From: Sepiola atlantica
Lineage: Eukaryota > Mollusca > Cephalopoda > Sepiida > Sepiolidae
Assembly (NCBI GenBank): GCA_963556195.1
Contig: OY744532.1
Span: forward strand, 100,123,206 to 100,187,205
Reading direction: 5' to 3'
Length of the DNA stretch: 64,000 nucleotides
Position numbers and translations under genes: made by a program. This document shows positions 10,105-20,699 of the stretch, in pieces. The number at the start of each line of letters is the position of its first letter. Positions within the stretch are counted from its first letter, which is position 1. Below the pieces are notes generated by a model. The model had not been told where the DNA came from. It made no database searches and saw only the letters and a program-made list of their open reading frames with translations.

Positions 10105-10510
10105 AGAGATTAACCCATTAGCACACCCATGGTCTTTTTTTAGGATCAGACGGATAAGTAACCGTATATCAGCAACATCTGTATTTTTGCAGAGATATTT
10201 ATAGTCAGTCGTAAAGATTGGAGTGTCTTTCAAAGATTACATTTACTGTCCGGTGTGTATTCGCAACATTGATGTCTCAGTTTTCAGTATACGGAAGAGT
10301 AAACACGGGGCCACGATTACCCCATTAGCCCCCATGGTCATATTTTAGGACCAGAAGGATAATTAACTATATTGCAGCAACATTTGTATTTTTCAGACGA
10401 TATCTCTAGTTAGTCATACAGATTGGTGTGTCTTTCAAATATTACATCTACTGTCTGGTGTGTATTGGCAACACTGATGTCTCAGTTTTCAGTGTACTGT
10501 GAAAATCTAG
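10105..10510 (+). repeat. Two tandem ~208-bp repeat units
   Basis: Units start at about 10111 and 10319 (ACCCCATTAGC-type starts) and share TCTGTATTTTT-CAGAGATAT and TGATGTCTCAGTTTTCAGT blocks. With the copy at 9330 there were three or more units. The U2-SINE at 9719 now lies between unit 1 and unit 2. Confidence 0.75.
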
Positions 10511-10725
10511 AGTGGAAAAATACAATCAGTTTAATTTATTATTCAATCAAAATGTTTTTGGTAAATAGTAATTATGACCAACGCATATTTTATATATAGT
10601 ATAAACGAATGCTCTTACTATCCTATAAAGTCAAATAGATCTTTGAAAGTAAATTTTGGTCAAATATAATATCAGATTCACTAAAGAATTTTGGTAATAA
10701 ATTAAAGAATAAAAATGTGTGCACT

Positions 10726-10895
10726 ATAGTATATTGAATCGAGCAATAAAAGATAATAATAGTATAGGGTCGGCTTCAGACAGACAACAAAGCTTCATTA
10801 TTAACCAATGTTAATAATGAAGCTTTGTTGTCTGTCTGTCTGAAGTGGAACCTATACTATTATTATCTTTTATTGCTTGATTCAGTATACTATAC
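10726..10895. repeat. Near-perfect ~160-bp palindrome
   Basis: The arm GAGCAATAAAAGATAATAAT, TAGTATAGG, CTTCAGACAGACAACAAAGC, TTCATTATTAAC is mirrored around ATG at about 10808. A few mismatches (for example GGGTCGG versus GGTTCCA) show some age. It could form a long hairpin RNA if transcribed. No target duplication is clear. Confidence 0.8.
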
Positions 10896-10939
10896 TACTT
10901 CAGGCAAATGTACTATCTTTCAATGCACAATTCATGGCG

Positions 10940-11100
10940 GGTGGGGGTAGTGTAGTATCTGTTATGTTGTCATGAGACCATCATCCCAAGCATTATCTCC
11001 CCCTTTTTGCAAGGGAAGTAGTGTAGTATCTGTTATGTTGTCATGAGACCATACTCTCAGGCTATACCTCCTTCTTGGGGGAGGGAGCAGTGTAGTATAT
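10940..11100 (+). repeat. Tandem ~73-bp units containing a U2-like GTGTAGTATCTGTT
   Basis: AGTGTAGTATCTGTTATG and TTGTCATGAGACCAT occur twice, at about 10951 and 11022. A third partial GTGTAGTAT sits at about 11091. GTGTAGTATCTGTT is identical to 14 nt of U2 snRNA around the branch-point-pairing site. With no other U2 sequence present the origin is uncertain. Confidence 0.5.
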
Positions 11101-11107
11101 ATATATT

Positions 11108-11740
11108 TTTTTTAATTAAAGGTCAGCGCTTATCAAGGCCCAAAGGCCACTCGAGGATAAAGGTTAAAGAGTGACTCGAGGATAGGTGTTAAAGACTGGT
11201 GGATGGTGAGACAACATCGCTTTCACCCGCACGATGGTTGTAGCAGTGCAGAAATTGATTATTTACGGGGAGGGTTCAACAAGAACTTGTTTACATTGGA
11301 CTTGGAGACGACCATATTGCAGTCGACTGGGAAGCAGGCTCGCAGCACTGTGTTCCACAAACGGGCAGTTCTAAGAAAGAAGCTTTGCCCATTGAAGTTT
11401 CATTGCGTCTTAGGCACGCAGAGGGAGAAAGGGAAATAATTGACAGTGGTAGTGGCCAGGCGAGTTCTAGTTGTGAATGTTTTACAGCCCCCCCCCCCTA
11501 GGGGGGGGGCATAGATTTGAGCTCAGTCGAGCATCTAGCATGAAAATGACGATAGAGCCAAGAAAGACTAGCAGCATCTCTTCTGTGAGAGAGTGACTGT
11601 AGGGAAGAGAAGAGGACATCTCCCACTAGATTTTGAAGTCAGTTTTGAGCAGCACCTCCCCTTTTGTGGCAGTAGTACTCCATTTCAAGGCGTATTTGAC
11701 TCTTGTACAGGTAGAGGATGGCGTCAGATGTTCGTTCATC
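11108..11740 (-). pseudogene. LINE-B 3' region, 5'-truncated
   Basis: The minus strand carries, from right to left, a degraded RT C-terminal region (LEY/WSTTA-like motif near 11680, then an ACAGAAGAGATGCTGCTAGT block) and an AGTCCAATGTAAACAAGTTC region corresponding to FKSNVNKYL. The 3' tail reads TTATCCTCGAGTGGCCTTTG, GGCCTTGATAAGCGCTGACC. The same tail and upstream blocks occur at 23.4, 23.9, 28, 29, 30 and 32 kb. It is broken by stops and by a C/G homopolymer near 11490-11508. Confidence 0.7.
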
Positions 11741-11800
11741 ATATATACTTGAAAAATATGCAACCAGAGGGAGCATATTTTTGCTTGTTTATATAATAGA

Positions 11801-12497
11801 CTAGACCACCCGTGACCCGTTGGGTCAGTTTGTTATATTAGCTATGGAATTCATGTATGAGCGTGACACTTGTGACATAAAGAAAATAGGTTTTTTTTAC
11901 ATAACAGAAGCATTTCTATGAAAGTATATTAAAATGAAAAAAGAATATAGATAGATTTCTATGAGTCGTTCTGTTTATTATAATTGGGTTTTTTTAAATT
12001 ACAGTTACTGAATTATAAGTGGTTGGTTAGGGCGATTTGAGAAAGGAAGGGGGTACAGCAAGCTTTCTCGCGTACGTAACGAAAACAGAGGGAGTAGGAG
12101 TGGTGAAATCTATGAGAGGGAAAGTGGGAGGTGGTTTCGTTCACCGACCGCTAGTTTTGCTGATATTAATAATGAGTGTTGTTTTTTTGTTTGTTTGTTT
12201 TTGTTTTTAAAAGGGAGGAGTTTTTTTGAAACTGCGACAGACTACGAAGTCCTCCCGTTGAATGTTTTTAGCCGTGAAGAAAACAAATAAACTATTTGAT
12301 GAAATTAAATGAAATTGTTTAAAAATTTCCAGAATGAAAAATTTCATGCGTTCGTTAATCATAATAGAGAATAACGGAATTGGAATAACAGATTGAAGAC
12401 GATGCTATTTACGCATGCGCAATCGGATGTTGAAAACCGGAAAGCTGAAAGCTGATTGCAAACATACAAGACCAATAGAGTTTTAGTATTATATAGA
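11801..12497 (-). mobile_element. Non-autonomous Helitron-3, 697 bp
   Basis: The minus strand starts TCTATATAATACTAAAACTC at 12497 after A and ends CTAG at 11801 followed by T. The last 25 bp hold the hairpin-forming CAACGGGTCACGGGTGGT. These are the standard Helitron termini. The interior includes a run of T/G (12180-12215) and no helicase or Rep frame. Confidence 0.75.
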
Positions 12498-12795
12498 TTA
12501 TACACTCATGGAGTAGCAACCAATCAGAATCCAGAAAATGGAATTGCCCATCCAATCATTATGAAACATTCTAGCCTGCTTATAAACTTATGTCTTCTGT
12601 TTCAGTTCCAAATAGTAATTTATCAGATCAATGTCTATAAATGACAAACTCGGAAAATCCGACAAGATAACTTTATATATTTGGTCAAACAGTTCAGCAC
12701 TGATTACTAAATTCAATAATTCTTGTTTTATGTTTTTCCATTCATTCTTAGAGTTTCTAGGGTGTCTACTTGCTCACTACTTAAGGAACATGTGG
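12498..12795. other. No feature recognised
   Basis: AT-rich spacer. Small open frames lack any recognisable motif. Confidence 0.5.
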
Positions 12796-12799
12796 CACA

Positions 12800-12962
12800 A
12801 GACCAAAAGGTAGGCAAAGCCAGCTCCCCAAGGGGGCACTTTTGCGGGTACAAAAAAGGAGCTGTGAACAAACTTGTTGGCATTCCCCGGTAGGAGCATC
12901 TCAGGCAATCGACAATAAACCACCGCTGCTTCAAAGCAGGGGGGGGGGTATACTTTGCTTGG
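12800..12962 (-). mobile_element. U2-SINE body fragment, diverged
   Basis: The minus strand shares GGTTTATTGTCGATTGCCTG, AGATGCTCCTACCGGGGAAT and GCC blocks with the U2-SINE body (cf. 24180-24240). The head and the GAGGTCCACC block are absent. Confidence 0.6.
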
Positions 12963-13194
12963 TTTATCTTGTTCGTTTGATGTGTTATTTAATTGCAGAC
13001 GATTCAATGTAAACGATTGATTGAACGCAAGTTGCTATTTTACCCATAGCTGGAGCGAGAGTTGTGGATTCATATTTTTGGGAGGATGTGTCTGCTGCTT
13101 GCTTGTCTATGGTTTCTTGTATAAAGTCAAATTTAGTACCGCATCATTCAGACCATCAGCAAATATCACATTCTCGTCAATAGATGTGAAAGCT

Positions 13195-13335
13195 CGTCAT
13201 CCGACGATTGGAGGCCCTTAACCTGTGTTCGCTGGAGCATAGGCTACTGTGTGGAGACCTCATCCTCACCTTTAACATCATGTGCGGCCACTACGACGTG
13301 ACATCTTCTTCACTTGGTATGGAGAAGATGTCACG
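13195..13335 (+). pseudogene. LINE RT C-terminal fragment
   Basis: The plus strand reads RRLEALNLCSLEHRLLCGDL followed by ILTFNIMCG. This is the RLEALxLxSLExRRLRGDLI-type motif found near the C-terminus of CR1/jockey-like RT ORFs. It is very short and isolated. Confidence 0.6.
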
Positions 13336-13384
13336 AGGCACCATCTCTGCAAACTGAAAGAAGCTGGACCTGAAACGATGTCGG
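13336..13384 (+). other. CTGAAA...GAAACG motif abutting the 26-bp minisatellite
   Basis: CTGAAAGAAGCTGGACCTGAAACGATG lies at about 13356-13384, shown here as one location. The GAAACG element directly precedes the tandem array, as in other places where such motifs border simple repeats. Confidence 0.35.
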
Positions 13385-14037
13385 CGAAATTAAATAGAAT
13401 TAAATAAAATAAAAATTAAATAGAATTAAATAAAAATTAAATAGAATTAAATTAAATAAAAATTAAATAGAATTAAATTAAATAAAAATTAAATAGAATT
13501 AAATTAAATAAAAATTAAATAGAATTAAATTAAATAAAAATTAAATAGAATTAAATAAAATAAAAATTAAATAGAATTAAATAAAATAAAAATTAAATAG
13601 AATTAAATGAAATAAAAATTAAATAGAATTAAATGAAATAAAATTAAATAGAATTAAATAAAATAAAAATTAAATAGAATTAAATAAAAATTAAATAGAA
13701 TTAAATAAAATAAAAATTAAATAGAATTAAATAAAATAAAAATTAAATAGAATTAAATAAAATAAAAATTAAATAGAATTAAATAAAATAAAAATTAAAT
13801 AGAATTAAATAAAATAAAAATTAAATAGAATTAAATAAAATAAAAATTAAATAGAATTAAATAAAATAAAAATTAAATAGAATTAAATAAAATAAAAATT
13901 AAATAGAATTAAATAAAATAAAAATTAAATAGAATTAAATAAAACAAAAATTATATAGAATTAAATAAAATAAAAATTAAATAGAATTAAATAAAATAAA
14001 AAATTAAATAGAATTAAATAAAATAAAAATTAATAAA
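13385..14037. repeat. 26-bp minisatellite, ~25 units
   Basis: Units of AAATTAAATAGAATTAAATA plus AAATAA (variants 21-26 bp) repeat about 25 times over 650 bp. A few units differ by single bases (ACAAAAATTATAT near 13945). Variation is mainly presence or absence of a 5-bp AAATA block. Confidence 0.95.
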
Positions 14038-14044
14038 TAAAAAA

Positions 14045-14315
14045 AAAAAAAATTCTTCTGCATGGTCTTTGGTTTGTGCAGATCGGTATTTGGTCTGCTG
14101 TATTCGGTTACCTGAAATAAGAGCATGTCAGCATCCTGCGAATGTTGCCCCTTCTTATTTCAGGTAATCAAATACTAATAAGTACATATGATCTGTACAA
14201 ACCAAAAATCATGAAGAAAAACTTCTTTTTTTTATTATTATTAAAAAAAATACTGAATCAAAGAAATTAAATAAAATATTTAATTTCTTTGATTTAGTAT
14301 TTTTTTTTATTCTAC
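14045..14315. repeat. Two adjacent palindromes
   Basis: Palindrome 1 (14058-14215): GGTCTTTGGTTTGTGCAGAT and GGTTACCTGAAATAAGA are mirrored by TCTTATTTCAGGTAATC and ATCTGTACAAACCAAAAATC. Palindrome 2 (14242-14308): AATACTGAATCAAAGAAATT is mirrored around AATATTT. Both carry internal mismatches. The structure resembles foldback MITEs. Confidence 0.75.
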
Positions 14316-14690
14316 TGTTGAACCTTGGTGGAGATATGTGCTCTATCGAGTGCCTGTCTAGTTATTGATACGTCGGATTGTAGGTTTATCATGTTGCAAA
14401 GTGAATTTCTCTTTTTTTCTCGCAGGAAATCTTGCTCGAAGCAAGTCTCAATTTCATTGTTTCTTTTACTGTAAAAATGAAATTGTCCGTTTACATTCTG
14501 GCCTCGTCATTTATCTCAGTGGAATCATCAGAGACGCTTCAGTAGATTCAAATATGCAAAGAAGGGGTCAGTTCTTCATTTCCTCTTGACCTCAATGCAT
14601 CATTGGCTCTTAAATTATTTGAGCTTTTACAAGCACACAAATAATAATGATACAGTTTATCTTTCACCGTGAGATGATGCGTTCAAATTA
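14316..14690. other. No gene recognised
   Basis: A 74-codon plus frame at 14365-14589 has no recognisable motif. Confidence 0.5.
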
Positions 14691-14699
14691 GTGGATTCA

Positions 14700-15562
14700 T
14701 TATATAACAAAGATGGGAGAGTTAATGCCTGGGACCTTAAGATTTGGAGGGAACCCCTGTGACTATGACGTCACACAAGAATTAGGACATACTATCTCAA
14801 TGATGAGGAAAGCCAAACTGAGTTGTCTTCACTCACTCACTTACGAATGGGATGTCAAGATATCTAATATATAAAGTGAAGTCAGTCTATCGTTTCTTTG
14901 TCATTGATAGCTTTCTTCCTACAGAATCAATATTAGATTCTGGTGTGTTAGTTTTTCTTGTGGATCGTTGCAACATGTTGTTAAGAAGAATAAAATTTAA
15001 TTCGATTTAATTAATTCCAGAAAATACTTTGTTCAGGTCGGAATTATTTTCAAATGGCCGCTATCTTTAAAAAAGAAAATGGATGTGAGTTTGTATTCGT
15101 TCATACAGAGTTACTATCCTTTGATTGAACCGAAAAAGTAATCTTTTGGAAGCAAAGAAAACGACATAGTTTTAAAGAAGAAAAGCAAAACAAATTACAA
15201 GTACATACACTACTATATAACACAGATGATAGGGTTGAGATCTGAAGAGAACCCCTGTGACTATAACGTCCCACAAGAATTAGGAGATACTACCTCAGTG
15301 ATAAAGAGAGAAAAGCCAAACCAAGCTCTCTCCACTTACTTACTTACTTATGTGTTACATAAGCTTAATGTGTACGAATCGTGTGTCTTGTCGATATCGT
15401 CGAATTATGATACAACGTTATTCAGTCAAACGGTGGATTTGTTGCTGTCTTTTTCTTGTGGATCGTTGCAACATGTTGTTAAGAAGAATAAAATTTAATT
15501 CGATTTAATTCATTCCAGAAAATACTTTGTTCAGGTCGGAATTATTTTCAAATGGCCGATAC
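14700..15562 (+). repeat. ~506-bp tandem duplication
   Basis: TATATAACAAAGATG... and AACCCCTGTGACTATGACGT at about 14702-14775 recur at about 15215-15270. TTCTTGTGGATCGTTGCAAC at 14957 recurs at 15463, followed by a near-identical 100 bp ending GTCGGAATTATTTTCAAATG. A third, disrupted copy of the same unit is at about 26660-27180. Confidence 0.8.
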
Positions 15563-15599
15563 AGCTTGCACAGGTCCAGGGGGACCTGATGTGTTAATA

Positions 15600-16112
15600 T
15601 TTTTATTTGTAGTAACCAGCTGTATCCCCCCCTGTGGAAGGTTAGTCCACAGGGGGGTTGTTGCAAATCTTGGCGACTGGCAGGCCCGCATACCCGGGAT
15701 CTTGGTCCGTCCATCTCACCCCCTGTGCTGGTTAGTTACCCCTAATCTAACCTATTGTGAGTATGGTTCATCGATGCCGGGCACTTGGATCCGCCAGCCG
15801 ACGACTCTCGCCACGAGAAGGCGCTGCAACGAAAGGGGTTCAGCCCCCCCTAGAGGGGACCTCCACCCTTAAGAGAGTCTGGCTGAGGAATGGTTCCTTT
15901 CAGTCCACGGAGGTAAATCCTCCCAGGCTTTGCCTTCTCTTTGAGAAGAGGTTAGTTTATTGCATATCGCTTGAGGCGCCTCTACTGGCGAATACCGACG
16001 GGGCTGCTCAGGCATTTTTTATAGGCCAGAGTGCGCTTATCCTAGTGTGCTGGCTACTTAAAACCACGCCTGACCTTGTGTCTAACCTCCCCTGGAGAGG
16101 AGTTAAATAATA
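15600..16112 (+). mobile_element. U2-SINE relative with a longer 5' part
   Basis: The right half (15905-16112) matches the U2-SINE body: CCTCCCAGGCTTTGCCTTCT, GGTTAGTTTATTGC, the GAGGCGCCTCTACTGGCGAA region, GACGGGGCTGCTCAGGCATT. The left ~300 bp (Cys/Arg/Gly-rich if translated, GC-rich) is not seen in the U2-headed copies. It may be another 5' module joined to the same body. Frames at 15552 and 15757 are shadows of this repeat. Confidence 0.6.
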
Positions 16113-16244
16113 TGTATCTTGTCTATACTCTTGTATTTTTGGAGACATGGATCCCATACCAACGACACATCAAGACCCTGGAGAGGTTACCCTAAACATG
16201 CAACGTTTATTGCTGGCCATAGAAGTACACATAGTTAGTATGGA

Positions 16245-17120
16245 AGACATCGTCATCATATTTACCGTTCGTGTTACATGCTGGTATGCGTTGAACAGCT
16301 CTAAGAAATTGACTTCCACTGTAACCTACCTCTGGTCAGGTCTTTATCCCTTTTTACTCTCAGGTCCATTTTTATCACTCCCCCCCCCCCATGTTTTCCT
16401 TGACCTTCCTCTGTGAACTGAACCTGATACCTCAACTGTTCTACATCTACTAACCAAAGAACTCTGATTCATTCTTTCAACGTGGCCATACTCTTCTGCA
16501 CACATCTCTCTATACTGTCCAGATTTAATCTTCCTCTGATATCATCAGAACTAAGCCTGTCTTTGACTGACATTACACCCCATCATATCATTCTAATATC
16601 ATTTCTCTTCATGCAACGCAGGTTTTCAACCTTCAATTGTGAGATTTCACTGCTATACATAATAACACTGTGCGCACATTTCCTGGTAGACAGTGGTAAC
16701 GCTATGTTGGTTAGTAATGGCAGAAGTTCCCTGAACTCACTCCATAAACTCCCAACTCCTGCAACGACACTATCACCTTCTCTATCTTTTGCTCCAATTG
16801 TATCACCAAGGCAACAAAACTTCTCAACAACCTCAATAGCTTCGCCATCCATATATACTTACTCCACATCCGAGTTTTCATCCATCTCCATTGTCCTACA
16901 TCTCCTGCAAAAAAAAACTGGCTACCCACTGGCAATTCAACCGCACCTCCCGTGTACCCAATGCTTACAGAAGCCACAAAAAATTGAATTGCATCCGACT
17001 TGCTTTCCATAAACTGAGCGGGGCTCCCTAAACAACTGTTATGTGGAGAAGTACAGCATAGCAAACATCCGAGATACAAGCCAACGAGACGTTTTAAGGA
17101 TGTAGATGTAGTCAACGACT
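16245..17120 (-). pseudogene. LINE-C RT C-terminal fragment
   Basis: The minus strand contains AIEVVEKFCCLGDTIGA followed by a DSVVAGV, FRELLPLLTN region and LRCMKRNDIRMI. This is the EVVEKFCYLGDT...FRELLPLLT...R-NDARMIRW pattern of a widespread invertebrate non-LTR RT C-terminus. The 3' end (left) has the AACGTCCG/ACATGCTGGTATGCGTTGAA block seen at 33.04 kb and 53.85 kb. Frameshifts separate the pieces. Clade not assigned. Confidence 0.75.
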
Positions 17121-17224
17121 ATCTGAAAACCTTTAGTATAAATGTGGACGACTGGGAAAGGACGACTCCGAAGCGATCGTGTTTACGAAAGCATGTCTGT
17201 GACGGCTGAAGATTTGATGCAAAA

Positions 17225-17470
17225 CAACTAAAGTACTTCATCTTGAAACGGGCTTCGTGGAAGCGGACTGTGTCGAATGTCGCAGACACATTTCACAATA
17301 TTCTGCATGATACTCCAATAGCTTCTTTCCTTGACCTGCCGGCTTTTGGAACTCCCTCCATGCTCCCCGTTTCCCCTGACATGCAGAAATTTAAAACTTA
17401 ATGTGAACAAGCATTTCGCTGCAGAACTCCCAGTGGCAACTTGCCTTCTTTGGGGTGAACTATGTTAAAA
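17225..17470 (+). pseudogene. LINE-A 3' end fragment
   Basis: Diverged SFLDLPAFGTPSMLPVSPDM-like C-terminus (compare the FFPRASGLWNSL region of LINE-A). It is followed by the LINE-A 3' UTR block GCCTTCTTTGGGGTGAACTA and TGTTAAAAAAA. Stops are present. Confidence 0.65.
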
Positions 17471-17523
17471 AAATTCAAAAAATAAATGTCAGTGTGACAA
17501 ATAACTCAACTTTATAAAGAAGA

Positions 17524-17564
<41 letters not shown>

Positions 17565-18118
17565 AAAGGTATAATTAAACAGACGGATTCTGTTATTTTT
17601 AACAATGTTTGCATAAATGAGAAAATGCTTCCTAAATACACACACAATATATATATATATGCAGACACAATATTGGTTCCATTTAGTGTTCTCTGACGGC
17701 TTCAATCTACAGCAGTCGTAATTACTTTTAAGATTAAAATGTCTTTGTTGATTGATTTTCATTCTTTCATTTTTTTTATTGATACAGATCAATAAATGCG
17801 ACTCTTCGGAGAATTGCGTTTATTAAGTGCAACAAAGCATTCCAACTGATCGATTCTTTTTTATGGTCCGTCTCTCTGATTTCTTCCAGACTAAACGCAT
17901 CGCCACAAACGTGTTCCGCATTTAGAAATTAGATCTACTTTTGTTACGTATGTGCGTCTTCACATATCGATGAGACAGACTTCTTTCCGTCCGTTAGTCT
18001 GTCACGTCTTTTTTTTTAAATAAATCTTTAAATTTTAACAATTACATGATCAACCTTTATGGGAATTGGACTGTCAATTGTGGCAATATAAGTATAAAAT
18101 AAGGGTTGGATTGACTAA
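17471..18118. other. No gene recognised; TA array at 17527-17558
   Basis: AT-rich sequence with one (TA)n array. The minus-strand frame through it is an artefact. Confidence 0.5.
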
Positions 18119-18119
18119 A

Positions 18120-18645
18120 GAGCTTTGAAATTATTTAGAAAATGCTATTTTCTTTGGTCTGTCAACCTCAGGTTTAAAACAACATTTTCTTAGGTCTGTC
18201 ACGCCTAAATATGAAATATAATTTTCTTTGATTTGTCATGTTTAAGTTGAAATTCCATCATCTTTGGAATGTCATGCTTAAGTTTCAAATTGGATTTTAT
18301 TTTTGGTCTGTCACTCTAAAATTTTAAATTGCATTTTTTTTTTTTGGTCTGTCACCCTAAAATTTTAAATTGTATTTTTTTTTGGTCTGTCACTCTAAAA
18401 TTTAAAATTGCATTTATTTTTTTGGTCTGTCACTCTAAAATTTTAAATAGCGTTTTTTTTAGTTCCGTCATGCTTAAGTTCGAAATAGCATTTTCTTTGG
18501 TGTGTCATACTTGAGTTTCAAATTTATGTTTTTCGGTCCGTCACACTTAAGTTTTGAATTTACTTATCTTTGGTCTGTCACATTTAGGTTTAAAATAACA
18601 TTTTATTTAGTCTGTCACACTTAAATTTAAGAAAGCATTTTCTAC
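18120..18645. repeat. ~40-bp T-rich minisatellite
   Basis: About 12 units of TTTGGTCTGTCAC-CTAAAATTTTAAATTGCATTT type. Units are well conserved at 18300-18450 and diverged at both edges, as expected for an array that homogenises in its centre. Confidence 0.85.
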
Positions 18646-18954
18646 CTAACTTTAAATTCCGGGACGCCAGAATTAGCTTCACAGGATACAATTGTATTAC
18701 GTTAATAATTTTAAAATGTTGTTACTGGTTTCATACATAATGTTATTTATTGTAGGTTGCTGGGTTTTAATAAAGGTGACTTTGAGTTGTTTTTATTTTG
18801 TTAAGTTGGTTTCAAAGTGTATTATTTTCGTGCTATTAACTAAAATTTGTCGTAAATAAGAGTGGGTGAGTTTAGATTTTACAAGGTGCATGGTATGTCG
18901 GCGGGAAATGGTGGTGGTAGTAAAAACAATGTAGCTATTAGCTTTATTGTTATT

Positions 18955-19270
18955 ATTATTTACTCACTAGGAGTTATCACACTGGTCGTCCTCAGTGATC
19001 GCCCACTGCCGACAACCTGTGGTATTCCCTGGAGTCTGAGTGACAACAAGTCTCCTCAGACTTCCAGTATGCTCCACCTCTTTTCGTTCATCACCGCTGA
19101 TGACCTTGCGGTAATCGCAACAGCCACCTACCAACGATTTCCCGCTGATAAGGGCCATTGGTCCCCTCTGGGGCCCGAGTGGCAACAAGCCTCCCCACGG
19201 TCCCAGAGCTGTCCGCGCTCTTCCAGTGGAGGTCTGGTTTGCGCTTTCCCTTCTCGACCCTCTGTCCATA
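18955..19270 (-). mobile_element. SINE-like unit 1 (internally dimeric)
   Basis: On the minus strand GAGGCTTGTTGCCACTCGGG, CCC, then GGTGGCTGTTGCGATTACCG is followed by a second, related half (GAGACTTGTTGTCACTCAGA). It is bounded by (TTA)n runs, the A-rich or simple tail expected of a SINE. Frames on either strand are shadows. Confidence 0.55.
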
Positions 19271-19282
19271 ATTTTTTTTAAT

Positions 19283-19321
<39 letters not shown>

Positions 19322-19325
<4 letters not shown>

Positions 19326-19640
19326 GTACTCACTAAGAGTTTTAATACAAGTTATCGTCAACAACCGATGGTGTTCCCTGGAGTCTGAGTGACAACAAGC
19401 CTCTCCAGATATCCGGTACTCTCCACCTCCTTTCGATAACCACCGCAAATGACCTTGCGGTATCGCAACAGCCGCCTATCATTGATTACTCGCTGGCAAC
19501 GACCATTGGTCTTCCCTGGGATTTGGGTGGCAATACACCTCCCCAAGTACCAGCACCAGCACTCTCCGCACTCTTCCAGTGGAGGTCTGGTTAGTGCTCT
19601 CCCTCCTCGGTCTTCCCTTTCTCCTTGACCCTCTAAGACT
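19322..19640 (-). mobile_element. SINE-like unit 2 (internally dimeric)
   Basis: Same layout as the unit at 18955-19270: CTCTTCCAGTGGAGGTCTGG, GGTGGCAATACACC and CTTGCGGTATCGCAACAGCC on the plus strand. The two units are about 85% alike by eye and lie in the same orientation, separated by (TTA)n. Confidence 0.55.
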
Positions 19641-19800
19641 ATTATTATTAATTATTATTATTATTATTAGCATCAGAAGATGAATTGTATTATGTAAAGC
19701 ATTTTAAAATGTTGTGACTGGTTTCATACATAATGTTATTTTAAAATGCTTACCGTAATACAATTCATCCTGTGACGCTAATTCTGGCGTCTCAGAATTT

Positions 19801-20130
19801 CATTTGTTAACGTTTCTCCTGAAACTGCACCTGTTTGTTCTTTTGACATTTAACTGACTTCGCATGCACGTTCTCGGCTGCTTTCTAAAATTCTCTTTTT
19901 TTTCTCCAGCTTTTTTGTTCATTTGTTTTTGTTCATTTGTTTTTGTCACCTGAAGATGATTCGACAAAGAATCAAAAACGTTAATGAAAAATAGATATTT
20001 TTTAAAAATATATTTTGACACTAAAAAGATCATTAGAAAAATTTAAAAAATAAAAATAGTTATAATCAAGCAGGGAATTCTGTTATGTTTCACAGTGTTT
20101 GCTTAAGTGAAAGAATGCTGCCTAAATACA
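19801..20130. other. Unassigned, with CTGAAGA-stem-AAAACG motif at 19950-19982
   Basis: CTGAAGA, a bulged T, GATTC/GAATC stem and AAAAACGTTAATG resemble the motif pattern described for 34.5 kb, but with the GAAA box changed to CAAAA. Otherwise AT-rich. Confidence 0.35.
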
Positions 20131-20134
20131 TGCA

Positions 20135-20135
<1 letters not shown>

Positions 20136-20182
<47 letters not shown>

Positions 20183-20329
20183 AAAGAGGAAAAACAATTA
20201 AACACAGTAAAAAATAAAAATCAAACATGATATTTTCTTTCTGTGTTTAATTGTTTTGTTTCATTTCTGTCTTTCTTACATTCTGTCTCCACGACATTTC
20301 ATTTGATGATATATTGTGTATTTTATCCG

Positions 20330-20376
<47 letters not shown>

Positions 20377-20378
20377 TA
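20136..20378. repeat. Pair of (TA)n arrays around a short inverted spacer
   Basis: (TA)n at about 20138-20180 and 20331-20374 enclose GAAAAACAATTAAACACAG, mirrored by CTGTGTTTAATTGTTTTG. Confidence 0.8.
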
Positions 20379-20489
20379 TTACTATTTCATGTATCCACAT
20401 AAAATTTTATAAGGAGATATAATTTTTTATGTATCAATTTTCAGTATTTACTTCAACAGTGCTCGATACGTAAGTAGAGCTAGGTAGTA

Positions 20490-20645
20490 AGCTATGAAAA
20501 TATATTCATGGCAATTAAGCTACACAGAGGCTCCTGCGTTTCATCCCCGGGGGAATCTTCAGCATTTTAGCCTGGAGATTACCCCCGGGGATGAAACGCG
20601 GGAGCCTCTGTGTAGCAGCTTAATTGCCATAAATATATTTTCATA

Positions 20646-20648
<3 letters not shown>
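20490..20648. repeat. Palindrome next to (TA)n, with CTGAAGA-stem-GAAACG
   Basis: GCTACACAGAGGCTCC and GCGTTTCATCCCCGGGGG are mirrored at 20575-20618. The outer arm CTATGAAAATATATTCATGG is mirrored before the TA array at 20650. The minus strand reads CTGAAGA (20562-20556), a CCCC/GGGG stem, then GAAACGC, which is hammerhead-like in its core boxes. Confidence 0.8.
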
Positions 20649-20694
<46 letters not shown>

Positions 20695-20699
20695 AAGAG

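Larger units (their letters stand above)
18657..19800. mobile_element. TIR element filled with SINE units
   Basis: GACGCCAGAATTAGC, CACAGGAT and AATTGTATTACG at 18663-18710 are mirrored at 19740-19793. A nearby block (GACTGGTTTCATACATAATG) is present at 18727 and 19720 in direct orientation. Between the arms lie two ~330-bp SINE-like units and (TTA)n runs. No transposase frame. Target duplication not clear. Confidence 0.6.

Noticed and set aside
16482..17012. 176-codon plus ORF
   Set aside because: Antisense shadow of the LINE-C RT fragment, whose minus-strand reading has the recognisable RT motifs.
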